Assembly (NCBI RefSeq): GCF_009766005.1
Contig: NZ_LMUK01000043.1
Location: forward strand, 29,160-93,159
Direction of reading: 5' to 3'
From: Bradyrhizobium sp. S69
Lineage (GTDB): Bacteria > Pseudomonadota > Alphaproteobacteria > Rhizobiales > Xanthobacteraceae
DNA: 64,000 nt
A program made the position numbers and the translations under genes. This document shows positions 18,174-27,873 of the stretch, one piece after another. A model generated the notes under the pieces. It ran no database searches and was not told the DNA's origin. It saw only the letters and a program-made list of their open reading frames with translations. Position 1 is the first letter of the stretch. Each line of letters starts with the position of its first letter.

Positions 18174-18868
18174 GCTTGCTCGAGGTCAACGGCCTGAACA
18201 GCTATTACGGGGATTCCCATATCCTGTTCGACATCTCGCTGCGGGTCGAGCGCAACGAGGTCGTGGCGCTGCTCGGCCGCAACGGCGCCGGCAAGAGCAC
18301 GACGCTGAAGAGCCTGATGGGCGTGGTGACGCCGCGCGCGGGCACCGTGATGTTCGACGGGGTCAATATCGCCGGGCGCAAGAGTCACGCCATCGCGCAA
18401 GCCGGCATGCAGCTCGTGCACGAAGATCGCCGGATTTTCGGCAGCCTCAATGTCGAGGAAAATCTCATCATCGCCGGCTTGACGGCCCCCAAGCGCTGGC
18501 CGCTCGACCGCGTCTACGAGATGTTTCCGCGGCTCAAGGAGCGGCGCGGCAACCGCGGCACCGATTTGTCCGGCGGCGAGCAGCAGATGCTGGCGATCGC
18601 GCGCGCGCTGGTGCGCGATCCCAAGATCATCCTGCTCGATGAACCCTTCGAAGGGCTGGCGCCGATCATCGTGCGCGACCTGATGAAGGCGTGCAGCGAT
18701 CTCGCGGCGGCCGGCCAGACCATCGTGCTGGTCGAGCAAAATCTGGCAGCGACGCTGTCGCTGGCCCAGCGCATCTACATCGTCAACAACGGCCATATCG
18801 TTCACGAAGGCCCGGCGCAGGAAATCAAGGCGCAGCCGGAAGTCCTGCAACGCTATCTCGGCGTCTAG
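18170..18868 (+). CDS. livF: ABC transporter ATP-binding protein, LivF type
   Basis: A 232-residue ATPase with Walker A 'GRNGAGKST', signature 'LSGGEQQML', Walker B 'IILLDEPFEGLAP' and the LivF C-terminus 'VLQRYLGV'. ATG 18170 overlaps the preceding stop as ATGA. The frame is open a long way upstream through the fusion gene, but that part is antisense-free shadow; the overlap and family length fix this start. It ends the plus-strand transporter operon. Confidence 0.92.
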   Translation: MSLLEVNGLNSYYGDSHILFDISLRVERNEVVALLGRNGAGKSTTLKSLMGVVTPRAGTVMFDGVNIAGRKSHAIAQAGMQLVHEDRRIFGSLNVEENLIIAGLTAPKRWPLDRVYEMFPRLKERRGNRGTDLSGGEQQMLAIARALVRDPKIILLDEPFEGLAPIIVRDLMKACSDLAAAGQTIVLVEQNLAATLSLAQRIYIVNNGHIVHEGPAQEIKAQPEVLQRYLGV

Positions 18869-19204
18869 CGGCTAGAGCCTTTTCCGTTCCGATGGAATCG
18901 GAACGGGGCTCTAGTCTTTTGTCTTGACGCGTTTTCTTGACGCGAACCGGTGCCCACGGAGCCTGTCATCGGGCGCGCATTCGCGCGACCCGTTGGCTCG
19001 AAAACGCTCCAAGCGACGCGACCTCGGCCGTCCGTTCGATCGCCGTGTCGCGATTCTCAGTCATTTGTTAACCAATTGTTATGCCTACCAAATTCGGTAA
19101 CGCGTCTTTAATGGCGCGACCGTAGGGTCATTTCACGCGGCTCGGACTGGGCCGCGCTTCCGTCCAGGATGGCCGGAAACTCGCGTACGCGTTGGAGTCT
19201 CCCC
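18869..19204. other. Intergenic region before motA
   Basis: Apart from the repeat at 18872-19010 this holds an AT-richer stretch (about 19060-19110, TTTGTTAACCAATTGTTATG) that probably contains the motA promoter. No gene is seen. Confidence 0.4.
18872..19010. repeat. Intergenic repeat, GACGCGTTTTCTTGACGCGAACCGG family, full copy
   Basis: A 139-base element opening CTAGAGCC with an inverted repeat around CCGTTCCGAT/ATCGGAACGG, then the TTGACGCGAACCGGTGCCCA core, and closing in CCCGTTGGCTCGAAAACGCT. A near-identical copy is at 43042-43181; partial copies are at 20929, 43894 and 48343. Confidence 0.85.
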
Positions 19205-19978
19205 ATGGATATCATGACGTTGGTTGGGCTGGTGTGCGGCGTCGCCGTCATCACCATCATCATGCTGTTGGGCGGCAATCTGGAGATGTTCTGGAGCGAG
19301 CACGCGGTCATCATCATCTTCGGCGGATCGATTGCCGCCACCATGATCCGCTTTCCGCTGATGGCGATCATGCATGGCCTGCCGCTCGGCGCCAAGTTCG
19401 CCTTCACCATGAGCCGGCTGTCGGCGCGCGACCTGGTCGACGAACTGGCGCGTATCGCCGAGATCGCCCGCAAACAGGGGCCGGTCGGGCTGGAAAAAGT
19501 CGAGACCGACGAGCCGTTCCTCGCCAAGGGAATCCGCTATGTCGCCGACGGCTACGATCTCGAATTCATCCGCGACAATCTCGAGCGCGATCGCGACAAT
19601 TTCCTGATGCATCTGGACGAAGGCGGCAAGATCTACCGCGCCATCGGCGACTGCGCACCGGCGTTCGGTATGGTCGGCACCCTGATCGGCATGGTGCAGA
19701 TGTTCGCCAACATGACCGACCCGTCGAAACTCGGCCCGTTCATGGCGACCGCGTTGCTGGCGACGCTGTACGGCGCGCTGGTCTCCAACCTGTTCTGTCT
19801 GCCGCTCGCCGACAAGCTGCACGGCAAGCTGCTCGACGAGGAGACCAACCGCACGCTGATCATCGATGGCATCCTGATGATCCGCGATTCCAAGAGCCCG
19901 GCGCTGGTGCGGGAAATGCTGCTGGCCTATCTGCCGGAAAAACACCGCCACGAAGAAGCCGAGCCGGTCCCGGCGTAA
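19205..19978 (+). CDS. motA: Flagellar motor stator protein MotA (MotA/TolQ/ExbB family)
   Basis: A 257-residue inner-membrane protein with four hydrophobic segments. ATG 19205 ('MDIMTLVGLVCGVAVI') has a GGAG upstream. The cytoplasmic loop after the second segment contains the charged residues typical of stators, and the third and fourth segments carry 'CAPAFGMVGTLIGMVQMF' and 'MATALLATLYGALVSNLFCLP', with the conserved Pro and Thr of ion-conducting MotA/PomA. motB follows after 30 bases. The compact PomA-like form suggests a lateral or secondary stator; whether ions are H+ or Na+ cannot be told. Confidence 0.88.
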   Translation: MDIMTLVGLVCGVAVITIIMLLGGNLEMFWSEHAVIIIFGGSIAATMIRFPLMAIMHGLPLGAKFAFTMSRLSARDLVDELARIAEIARKQGPVGLEKVETDEPFLAKGIRYVADGYDLEFIRDNLERDRDNFLMHLDEGGKIYRAIGDCAPAFGMVGTLIGMVQMFANMTDPSKLGPFMATALLATLYGALVSNLFCLPLADKLHGKLLDEETNRTLIIDGILMIRDSKSPALVREMLLAYLPEKHRHEEAEPVPA

Positions 19979-20008
19979 GGCGACCGCTCCCGGTCCGGAA
20001 CAACCACC

Positions 20009-20839
20009 ATGGCCAAGAAGAAACGTGGCGACGCGCACGGAGGAGGGCACGGCTGGTTCGTGACTTTCGCCGACCTGATGGGCCTGATGATGAGCTTCTT
20101 CGTGATGCTCGTCGCGTTTTCCACCATGGACAACAACAAGCTCAAGATCGTCGCCGGTTCGATGCGGGATGCCTTCGGCGTGCAGACCGACAAGCGCTAT
20201 TCCGGCATCGTCGAGTCCGACGGCCTGCCGACGCGACCGAAGCTGAAGAATGTCGCGCACATCAATCCCGAGGAATCGTCCAATACGCCGACCCCGGATC
20301 AGAACGAGGAAGCCAAGGTCTCCGGCGCCAAGCTCAAGATAGATCGCGAGTTCGCGCTGGCCTCGGCTTCGTTGCGCCAGGCCTTGCAGGACATGCCGGA
20401 ACTGACCGAGATTTCGAAGCACATCATGTTCGAGGAGACCAATGAGGGTCTCAATCTGGAAATCGTCGATCAGGATGGTCGCTCGATGTTCGCCGACGGC
20501 TCCAAGGTGCCGTATGATCGCACCCGCCGGCTGATCGAGAAGCTTGCCGCGCCGCTCAAGGCGACGCCGCTGCGCATCTCGATCGTCGGTCATACCGCCT
20601 CGGGCTTCGTGCCGTCGCAAAGCGATTACGGCGCATTCGATCTCTCGGCCGATCGCGCCAACGCGGTTCGCCAGATTCTGGAGCACGAAGGGCTGCCGCC
20701 GTCCCATATCTTCGCGGTTTCGGGCAAGGCGGACACCCAGCCGCTGTTTCCCGACGATCCTTCGCTGTCCTCGAACCGCCGCGTGACTATCACGCTGATG
20801 CGCGAGGATCCGGCGCTGCCGCCGAACCTGCAGCCATAA
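20009..20839 (+). CDS. motB: Flagellar motor stator protein MotB with OmpA-like domain
   Basis: A 276-residue protein. After a short basic N-terminus comes one membrane segment, 'FADLMGLMMSFFVMLVAFST', whose Asp24 or so is the ion-binding residue of MotB. The periplasmic C-terminal half (about residues 145-270) is an OmpA-like peptidoglycan-binding domain with 'LRISIVGHTASG' and 'DLSADRANAVRQIL'. With MotA it forms the stator that couples ion flow to flagellar rotation and anchors the motor to peptidoglycan. It lies 30 bases after motA. No other flagellar gene is in the window. Confidence 0.9.
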   Translation: MAKKKRGDAHGGGHGWFVTFADLMGLMMSFFVMLVAFSTMDNNKLKIVAGSMRDAFGVQTDKRYSGIVESDGLPTRPKLKNVAHINPEESSNTPTPDQNEEAKVSGAKLKIDREFALASASLRQALQDMPELTEISKHIMFEETNEGLNLEIVDQDGRSMFADGSKVPYDRTRRLIEKLAAPLKATPLRISIVGHTASGFVPSQSDYGAFDLSADRANAVRQILEHEGLPPSHIFAVSGKADTQPLFPDDPSLSSNRRVTITLMREDPALPPNLQP

Positions 20840-20853
20840 TCCACCGCGTTACT

Positions 20854-20870
20854 ATAATACCGTGTATTAT
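20854..20870. other. AT-rich palindrome after motB
   Basis: ATAATAC and GTATTAT flank CGT, 15 bases after the motB stop. It may be a weak terminator stem or a protein-binding site; no T-run follows. Confidence 0.35.
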
Positions 20871-20928
20871 TCGGCGGGGAGTGGCTCCGGCGTCACGTCG
20901 GGCACGGCCGACGGTGCTATAGCGTTTT

Positions 20929-20961
20929 CAAGCCAACGGGTCGCGCGAATGCGCGCCCGAT
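20929..20961. repeat. Partial inverted copy of the 18872 repeat
   Basis: AGCGTTTTCAAGCCAACGGG and GCGCGAATGCGCGCCCGAT match the reverse complement of the right end of the element at 18872-19010. Confidence 0.75.
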
Positions 20962-21034
20962 CGGTCGGCGGGTTTCCAGCACGCGTTGATGGCCGGACCG
21001 GATCAAATCAATCGATAGGGCGTTTTCCCGCGCA

Positions 21035-22933
21035 ATGGCCGTCAGCGTTACATCAGCGGAAGCTCAGGAAGGGTCGATCACGACCGGCTATTGGGCCCTG
21101 ACGCTCGGAAGCGTCGGCGTGGTCTTTGGCGACATCGGGACGTCGCCGCTGTATGCCTTTCGCGAGGCCGTCGGCGCGGCGGCGCAAGGCCAGCCGATCA
21201 CGCGGGCCATCGTGCTCGGCGTTCTCTCGCTGATCCTGTGGGCGCTTTTCGTCGTGGTCACGGCGAAATACGTGCTGCTGCTGCTGCGGGCCGACAATAA
21301 CGGCGAGGGCGGCACGCTTTCGCTGATGGCGCTGGGTCAACGCGCACTGGGGCGGCGAAGCTGGCCGTTGCTGGCGCTCGGGGTGATCGGCGCCTCGATG
21401 TTTATCGGCGATTCCATGATCACGCCGGCCATTTCGGTGCTGTCCGCGGTCGAAGGCCTCAAGCTCGCGGCACCGGAGCTGGAGCATTACGTGGTGCCGC
21501 TGACGGTCTTCATCCTGGTGGTGCTGTTCTCCGTTCAGCGCATCGGCACCGCGCGGGTGGCATCGGCGTTCGGGCCGGTGATGATCGCATGGTTCGCCTG
21601 CCTCGCAATCATGGGTGTCGTCCATATCAGCGACGATCCATCGGTGCTGGCCGCGATCAATCCGTTGTATGGAATAGAGTTCCTATTGTCGCACGGGACG
21701 ATCGGAATGGTGACGCTGGGCGCGGTATTCCTCGCGGTTACCGGCGGCGAAGCGCTCTATGCCGATCTGGGTCATTTCGGACGCAAGCCGATCCAGACCG
21801 CATGGGTTTATTTCGTGCTGCCCTCGCTGATGATCAACTATTTCGGCCAGGGTGCGCTGGTGCTGTCCAATCCGGCCGCGATCGAGAACTCGTTTTACCG
21901 GATGGTGCCGGAAATATTGCTATTGCCGCTGGTCGTATTGGCGACCGCCGCGACCGTCATTGCGAGCCAGGCGGTGATCACCGGCGCCTATTCGCTGACC
22001 CAGCAAGCGGTGCAGCTCGGTCTGCTGCCGCGCCTGGAGGTTCGCTACACATCGGAGACGCATGCCGGGCAGATCTACCTGCCGCGCGTCAACCGGCTGC
22101 TGCTGATCGGCGTGTTGCTGCTGGTGCTGCTGTTCCGCACCTCGAGCGGGCTCGCCTCCGCCTACGGCATCGCCGTCTCCACCACCATGGTGGCCGACGG
22201 CATCATGGGCTTTGTGGTGATCTGGAAACTGTGGAATTGGCGCGCCGCCACGGCGGCCGCCGTGATCGTTCCGTTCGTCGTCGTCGATACCACGTTCTTC
22301 AGCGCCAATTTGCTCAAGCTGTTCGAGGGCGCCTGGGTGCCGCTGTTGTTTGGCCTCGCGATGGCGATCACGATCTGGACCTGGCGCAGGGGCGCTGCGA
22401 TCCTGATCGCCAAGACCCGGCGCACCGAAGTCCCGCTCCGGGAGCTGATCAAGAGCCTCGAAAAGCGTCCGCCGCATATCGTGAAGGGCACCGCGGTGTT
22501 TCTGACCAGCGATCCCAATTTCGTCCCCACCGCGCTGTTGCATAATCTCAAGCACAACAAGGTGCTTCACGAACACAACGTGATCCTGACCATCGAAACC
22601 GCGCAGACCCCGCGCGTCGATCTGGTCGATCGGGTGCGGATGGAAACCATCAGCGATAAATTTGCCACCGTCCGGCTGCGTTTCGGCTTTATGGAATCTC
22701 CGAATGTGCCGAAGGCGCTGGTGATCGCGCGCAAGCTCGGCTGGCAGTTCGATATCATGGCGACATCGTTCTTCGTGTCGCGGCGCTCGCTGAAGCCGTC
22801 GGCGCAGTCGGGAATGCCGCAGTGGCAGGATCATTTGTTTATCGCGCTGAGCCGCCAGGCCAACGACGCAACCGACTACTTCCAAATTCCGACCGGCCGG
22901 GTGGTTGAGGTGGGGACTCAGGTGACTATCTAA
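21035..22933 (+). CDS. kup: Low-affinity potassium transporter Kup (first copy)
   Basis: A 632-residue KUP/HAK/KT family transporter, a proton-coupled K+ uptake protein of the inner membrane. The signature 'GVVFGDIGTSPLYAFREA' follows a short cytoplasmic N-terminus. About twelve hydrophobic segments run to residue 430, with 'VLLLLRADNNGEGGTLSLMAL' and 'TGGEALYADLGHFGR'. The remaining 200 residues are the cytoplasmic domain ('VFLTSDPNFVPTALLHNLKHNK'). ATG 21035 lacks a strong ribosome binding site. A second, very similar kup begins 199 bases downstream. Confidence 0.95.
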   Translation: MAVSVTSAEAQEGSITTGYWALTLGSVGVVFGDIGTSPLYAFREAVGAAAQGQPITRAIVLGVLSLILWALFVVVTAKYVLLLLRADNNGEGGTLSLMALGQRALGRRSWPLLALGVIGASMFIGDSMITPAISVLSAVEGLKLAAPELEHYVVPLTVFILVVLFSVQRIGTARVASAFGPVMIAWFACLAIMGVVHISDDPSVLAAINPLYGIEFLLSHGTIGMVTLGAVFLAVTGGEALYADLGHFGRKPIQTAWVYFVLPSLMINYFGQGALVLSNPAAIENSFYRMVPEILLLPLVVLATAATVIASQAVITGAYSLTQQAVQLGLLPRLEVRYTSETHAGQIYLPRVNRLLLIGVLLLVLLFRTSSGLASAYGIAVSTTMVADGIMGFVVIWKLWNWRAATAAAVIVPFVVVDTTFFSANLLKLFEGAWVPLLFGLAMAITIWTWRRGAAILIAKTRRTEVPLRELIKSLEKRPPHIVKGTAVFLTSDPNFVPTALLHNLKHNKVLHEHNVILTIETAQTPRVDLVDRVRMETISDKFATVRLRFGFMESPNVPKALVIARKLGWQFDIMATSFFVSRRSLKPSAQSGMPQWQDHLFIALSRQANDATDYFQIPTGRVVEVGTQVTI

Positions 22934-23132
22934 GCGGGTCACCGTTTGAACGGCTCGCTCACGATTTGAATTTGAGCCTCAACCCAGACTGTGATCTAAG
23001 TTGCAACTGAAGAGTTATGCGTTTTTGCATGGCGCGGGCCCAAAATCAGGGTAGGCCATGCTCTAAACGCAGGGCTATAAGCCGCGTCGCTTTGCTATTG
23101 TGCAGTGAAGCATTTTTGAGGCCGCCATTCCC

Positions 23133-25064
23133 ATGACCACCGATATTGCAGTCCCCGCCTCGGAAACGACGGCGGCCAACGGTCATGGCAGCGCCCACTC
23201 CACCGCCGGCTTCAAGGCGCTGATGCTGGGCAGTATCGGCGTCGTCTATGGCGACATCGGCACCAGCCCGCTCTACGCGCTGCGCGAGGCCGTGATCGCC
23301 GCCTCCGGCTCTGGCCCCACCGCCGTCGTCGACCCCCAGGCCGTGCTTGGCGTGGTCTCGCTGATCCTGTGGGCGCTGATCGTGGTGGTGACGCTGAAAT
23401 ATGTGGTGATCCTGCTGCGCGCGGACAATCATGGCGAGGGCGGCACGCTGGCGCTGATGGCGTTGGCGCAGCGCGCGGTCAGCCATGGCGCCGGCGCGAT
23501 CGTGCTGTTGGGCATCATCAGCGGCGCGCTGTTCTATGGCGATGCGGTGATCACGCCGGCGCTCTCGGTGCTTTCGGCGATCGAAGGCATCAAGCTCGTC
23601 ACCTCGACCTTCGATCCCTATGTCGTGCCGCTGACCGTCGTCATCCTGTTCGCGTTGTTCGCGGTACAGTCGCGCGGCACGGCAAAGGTCGCGGCGTTCT
23701 TCGGGCCGATCATGACGGTGTGGTTCGCCGTGATCGCGATCGCGGCGATCAACCCGATCCTGCGGCATCCCGAAGTATTGTTCGCGCTCAATCCCGTGCA
23801 TGCCGTTGCCTTCATGCTGCATCACGGCATCATCGGGTTCGTGACGCTTGGCGCGGTGTTCCTCGCGGTCACCGGCGCCGAGGCGCTCTACGCTGATCTT
23901 GGGCATTTCGGCAAACGTCCGATCCAGACCGCCTGGCTTTTCATCGTGCTGCCGTCGCTGGCGCTGAACTATCTGGGGCAGGGCGCGCTGTTGATCGGCG
24001 ATCCGCATGCGGTCGAGAACCCGTTCTTCCTGATGTTTCCGGACTGGGCCTTGCTGCCGATGGTGTGTCTGGCCACGGCGGCGACGGTTATCGCCAGCCA
24101 GGCCGTGATCACCGGCGCCTATTCGCTGACCCGTCAGGCCATCCAGCTCGGCCTGTTGCCGAGATTTGAGATCCGCCACACCTCGGAAGCCCATTCCGGC
24201 CAGATCTATATTCCGCGCATCAACATGCTGCTGCTGGTCGCGGTCACCTTGCTGGTGCTGATGTTCCGCTCGTCGAGCGCGCTGGCGTCGGCCTACGGCA
24301 TCTCGGTGACGGGCACCATGGTGGTGACGGCGATGATGGGTTTCGTCGTGATCTGGCGGGTCTGGAAATGGTCGCCGATCGCCGCCGCCGCGCTGATCGC
24401 GCCGTTCCTGTTCCTCGATTTGACCTTCCTTGCCGCCAATCTCCTGAAGGTGCTCGAGGGCGGCTGGGTGCCGTTGGCGCTGGGCGCGGTGGTGATGCTC
24501 TTGATGTACACGTGGCGGCGCGGCAGCCGGCTGCTGTTCGAAAAATCGCGCAAGCTGGAGTTTCCGCTGGCCGACCTGGTGGCGATGCTGGAGAAGCGGC
24601 CGCCGCAGCGGGTGTCCGGCACTGCCGTGTTCCTGACCAGCGATCCCGCCTCGGCGCCGACCGCGCTGATGCACAGCCTGAAGCACTACAAGGTGCTGCA
24701 CGAAAAGAACGTCATCCTCACCATCGAGACCGCGCCGACGCCGCGGATCGACCCGTCGGAACGGGTGCGGATGGAGGAGATCAGCGCCACCTTCTCCCGC
24801 GTCACGCTGCGGTTCGGCTTCATGGAATCGCCGAACGTGCCGAAGACGCTGGCGATCGCCCGCAAGCTCGGCTGGCATTTCGACATCATGTCGACGTCGT
24901 TCTTCCTGTCGCGCCGCGCGCTGAAGCCGGCCGCGCATTCGGGCATGCCGCGCTGGCAGGATCATTTGTTCATCGCGCTGAGCCGCACCGCCAACGACGC
25001 CACCGACTATTTCCAGATTCCGACCGGACGGGTGGTGGAAGTGGGAACGCAGGTCACGGTTTAG
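23133..25064 (+). CDS. kup: Low-affinity potassium transporter Kup (second copy)
   Basis: A 643-residue KUP family protein, closely similar to the one at 21035 along its whole length ('GVVYGDIGTSPLYALREA', 'VTGAEALYADLGHFGKRP', same C-terminus 'FQIPTGRVVEVGTQVTV'). The main difference is a longer N-terminus and loop with 'GSGPTAVVDPQAVL'. The 199-base gap has no repeat or terminator I can name, so both may be transcribed together, but the second gene may also have its own promoter. Tandem kup genes point to an old duplication with divergence. Confidence 0.95.
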   Translation: MTTDIAVPASETTAANGHGSAHSTAGFKALMLGSIGVVYGDIGTSPLYALREAVIAASGSGPTAVVDPQAVLGVVSLILWALIVVVTLKYVVILLRADNHGEGGTLALMALAQRAVSHGAGAIVLLGIISGALFYGDAVITPALSVLSAIEGIKLVTSTFDPYVVPLTVVILFALFAVQSRGTAKVAAFFGPIMTVWFAVIAIAAINPILRHPEVLFALNPVHAVAFMLHHGIIGFVTLGAVFLAVTGAEALYADLGHFGKRPIQTAWLFIVLPSLALNYLGQGALLIGDPHAVENPFFLMFPDWALLPMVCLATAATVIASQAVITGAYSLTRQAIQLGLLPRFEIRHTSEAHSGQIYIPRINMLLLVAVTLLVLMFRSSSALASAYGISVTGTMVVTAMMGFVVIWRVWKWSPIAAAALIAPFLFLDLTFLAANLLKVLEGGWVPLALGAVVMLLMYTWRRGSRLLFEKSRKLEFPLADLVAMLEKRPPQRVSGTAVFLTSDPASAPTALMHSLKHYKVLHEKNVILTIETAPTPRIDPSERVRMEEISATFSRVTLRFGFMESPNVPKTLAIARKLGWHFDIMSTSFFLSRRALKPAAHSGMPRWQDHLFIALSRTANDATDYFQIPTGRVVEVGTQVTV

Positions 25065-25197
25065 CGTCGCCCGAGCATGCCCAAACTGCTGTTCTAGCGC
25101 TTGATTTTCACCGCGCGAGAGGCGACTTTGGCCGCCGAAACAGGGCGGTCGGCGCGGTCGATTGGCCCCACAGAAATGGATCGTTGGGAGGACTAGC

Positions 25198-25527
25198 GTG
25201 GCGGATCATCAGGTGCACGACTTAACGCCGGACGAGGTGTCGAAGGGCATCGCCGAGGGACGATATTTTCTGGTCGACGTTCGCGAACCGAACGAAGTTG
25301 CTGCCGAGGCCTATCCGGACGGCGTGGTTGTTCCGTTGTCGAGCTTCGATCCCTCGGATATTCCCGATCCGCAGGGCAAGCAGGTTGTGTTCGCCTGCCG
25401 CTCCGGCAAGCGCTCGGTGACGGCGTCGCTGGCGGCGCAGGCCGCGGGCCTGCCCTACGACAAGCATCTGGCCGGTGGCGTCCTGGGCTGGAAGGCCGCG
25501 GGATTGCCGACCAAGAGCGGTGGCTGA
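25198..25527 (+). CDS. Single-domain rhodanese-like protein
   Basis: A 109-residue protein starting at GTG 25198, with GGGAGGACT upstream. It is one rhodanese domain: 'LVDVREPNEVAAEAYPDG' and the active-site loop 'FACRSGKRS', whose Cys carries the persulfide. Such small proteins transfer sulfane sulfur to acceptors. The aminotransferase gene begins 7 bases after its stop, so it heads a three-gene operon with an aminotransferase and a binding protein. Confidence 0.9.
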   Translation: MADHQVHDLTPDEVSKGIAEGRYFLVDVREPNEVAAEAYPDGVVVPLSSFDPSDIPDPQGKQVVFACRSGKRSVTASLAAQAAGLPYDKHLAGGVLGWKAAGLPTKSGG

Positions 25528-25534
25528 TCGCTCC

Positions 25535-26698
25535 ATGATTTCGATGAACAAGGTCTTTGCCGACCTTCCCGTCACCATTTTCGAAGCGATGTCGCAGCTC
25601 GCGCGCGACAACAACGCCATCAATCTCGGCCAGGGCTTTCCGGACCATCCGGGGCCGGACGATATTCGCCGCGCGGCGGCGGATGCGACGATGGACGGCT
25701 ATAACCAATATCCGTCGATGATGGGCATTCCGGAGTTGCGGCAGGCGATTGCCGCGCATTACGGCCGCTGGCATGGGCTTGAGCTCGATCCGATGGCCGA
25801 GGTTATGGTGACCTCGGGCGGCACCGAAGCGCTCACCAGCGCCATCCTGTCGGTGGTGGAGCCCGGCGACGAGGTGATCGTTTTCCAGCCGGTGTATGAT
25901 TCCTATCTGCCGATCATCCGCCAGGCCGGCGGCATCCCGCGGCTGTTGAGGCTTGAGCCGCCGCATTGGCGGCTCTCCGAGGAGATGCTGCGCGGCGCAT
26001 TCAATCACAAGACCAAGGCGGTCCTGTTCAACAATCCGCTCAATCCGGCCGCCGTGGTGTATCCGCGCGAAGACCTCGAATTGCTGGCGCGGTTTTGCCA
26101 GGAGTTCGACAGCGTCGCGATCTGCGACGAGGTCTGGGAGCATGTGACCTTCGACGGCCGCGAACATATTCCGCTGATTACGATTCCGGGAATGCGCGAG
26201 CGCACCATCAAGGTCGGTTCCGCCGGCAAGATATTTTCGCTGACGGGGTGGAAGATCGGCTTTGTCTGCGCCGCGCCGCCGCTGCTGCGGGTGGTGGCGA
26301 AAGTGCACCAGTTCCTGACCTTTACGACCGCTCCCAATCTTCAGGCCGCGGTGGCCTACGGCCTCGGCAAGCCGGCGGAATATTTTCACGACATGCGCAA
26401 GGATCTGGCGCGCAGCCGCGACCGCCTCACGCAAGGGCTGGAGCGGATCGGCTTTCCGGTGCTGGGCTCGCAGGGCACCTATTTTCTCACCGTCGATCTG
26501 TCGCCACTCGGACTGAACGAAACCGACGAAGCCTTTTGCCGGCGCATCGTGACCGACTACAAGGTCGCGGCCATCCCGGTGTCGGCGTTCTATGAACAGG
26601 ATGCCGTGACGTCGGTGGTGCGGTTTTGCTTTGCCAAGAACGATGCGACGCTCGACACCGCGCTGGAGCGGCTGTCGGATGCGGTGCATCGCCGCTAA
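25535..26698 (+). CDS. PLP-dependent aminotransferase, class I/II
   Basis: A 387-residue fold-type I aminotransferase. Motifs: 'NLGQGFPDHPGPDDI' at the N-terminus, 'TSGGTEALTSAI' for phosphate binding, 'FNNPLNPAAVVY', 'AICDEVWEHV' with the PLP-pyridine Asp, and 'KVGSAGKIFSLTGWK', where the Lys binds PLP. The pattern is that of the methionine/kynurenine/glutamine aminotransferase subgroup (YbdL, KAT). ATG 25535 or 25544 are both possible. Seven bases separate it from the rhodanese gene and ten from the next, so they form an operon; a sulfur-amino-acid role would fit the rhodanese neighbour but is inference. Confidence 0.9.
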   Translation: MISMNKVFADLPVTIFEAMSQLARDNNAINLGQGFPDHPGPDDIRRAAADATMDGYNQYPSMMGIPELRQAIAAHYGRWHGLELDPMAEVMVTSGGTEALTSAILSVVEPGDEVIVFQPVYDSYLPIIRQAGGIPRLLRLEPPHWRLSEEMLRGAFNHKTKAVLFNNPLNPAAVVYPREDLELLARFCQEFDSVAICDEVWEHVTFDGREHIPLITIPGMRERTIKVGSAGKIFSLTGWKIGFVCAAPPLLRVVAKVHQFLTFTTAPNLQAAVAYGLGKPAEYFHDMRKDLARSRDRLTQGLERIGFPVLGSQGTYFLTVDLSPLGLNETDEAFCRRIVTDYKVAAIPVSAFYEQDAVTSVVRFCFAKNDATLDTALERLSDAVHRR

Positions 26699-26708
26699 GG
26701 ATTGGCCC

Positions 26709-27824
26709 ATGATGCGCGGCTTGCGTTTGGCTCGGGTTCGATGTGTCGCGGCGCTGGCCACGATCCTGGCGGCGGCCGCGCTGCCTGCGAGCGCACAGCA
26801 GCGCACCGTCAATTTTTACAATTGGTCGAACTACGTGGCGCCGGGCGTGCTGGAGGATTTTACCAGGGAAACCGGCATCAAGGTGGTCTACGACACTTTC
26901 GACGCCAACGAGACGCTGGAGACCCGGTTGCTGGCGGGAAAATCCGGCTATGACCTCGTCGTTCCCACCGCCTATTTCCTGCAGCGCCAGATTACCGCGC
27001 ATGTGTTCCAGAAACTCGACAAGTCCCGACTGCCAAATCTGGCCAATGCCTGGCCGGTGGTGACCGAACGGCTCGCCACCTACGATCCCGGCAATGTCTA
27101 TGCCGCCAATTACATGTGGGGCACCACCGGCATCGGCTACAACGTCAAGGCGGTGCAGAAAATCCCGGGCCCCGACGCCAGGATCGACAGCTGGGACATC
27201 GTTTTCAAGCCGGAGAACCTCGCAAAGTTCAAAGATTGCGGCGTCCACATGCTGGATTCGCCGGATGATATTTTCCCGGCAGCCTTAGGTTATCTCGGGC
27301 TCGATCCCAATTCGACCCAACAGGCCGATCTGGAGAAGGCGGCCGATCTCGTTGCGAAGATCAGGCCCTCCATTCGCAAGTTTCACTCATCGGAATATCT
27401 GAGTGCGCTCGCCACCGGCGAGATCTGTTTCGTGGTGGGATGGTCGGGCGACATCATGCAGGCGCGCAGCCGCGCCGCTGAAGCCAACAGCGACGTCGAA
27501 ATCGGATACGCGATCCCGAAAGAGGGGGCGCAGATGTTTTTCGACAATCTTGCGATCCCGGCCGATGCCGGCAATGTCGCGGAGGCCTATGAGCTGATCA
27601 ATTATCTCTACCGGCCCGACGTCGCGGCGAAGAATTCGAATTTCCTATCTTATGCCAACGGCAATCTGGCGAGCCAGAAGCTGATCGATCCCAAAATCCT
27701 GGACGACAAGAACATCTATCCCGACGATGCGACGCTGAAGAAGCTGTTCGTGATCACCGCGCGCGACCCGGCCACCCAGCGCATCATCAACCGGCTCTGG
27801 ACCAAGGTGAAGACGGGTAGGTGA
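26709..27824 (+). CDS. Polyamine-type extracellular solute-binding protein
   Basis: A 371-residue PotD/PotF-family periplasmic protein. ATG 26709 begins a signal peptide ending in 'LPASAQQ'. The mature part starts 'TVNFYNWSNYVAPGVLEDF', followed by 'YDLVVPTAYFLQRQI' and 'NYMWGTTGIGYNV', all typical of putrescine/spermidine binding proteins. No permease or ATPase gene is next to it, so it must serve a transporter encoded elsewhere or act alone. It is the last gene of the rhodanese-aminotransferase operon. Confidence 0.9.
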   Translation: MMRGLRLARVRCVAALATILAAAALPASAQQRTVNFYNWSNYVAPGVLEDFTRETGIKVVYDTFDANETLETRLLAGKSGYDLVVPTAYFLQRQITAHVFQKLDKSRLPNLANAWPVVTERLATYDPGNVYAANYMWGTTGIGYNVKAVQKIPGPDARIDSWDIVFKPENLAKFKDCGVHMLDSPDDIFPAALGYLGLDPNSTQQADLEKAADLVAKIRPSIRKFHSSEYLSALATGEICFVVGWSGDIMQARSRAAEANSDVEIGYAIPKEGAQMFFDNLAIPADAGNVAEAYELINYLYRPDVAAKNSNFLSYANGNLASQKLIDPKILDDKNIYPDDATLKKLFVITARDPATQRIINRLWTKVKTGR

Positions 27825-27873
27825 CGGCGGCATACAGCGACCTCACGAAGAGGAGCCGTGAAACAATCGACGC

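Noticed and set aside
23046..24965. A 639-residue frame antisense to kup2
   Set aside because: Arg/His/Gln-rich composition typical of antisense frames in GC-rich genes; the sense strand is an unmistakable Kup.
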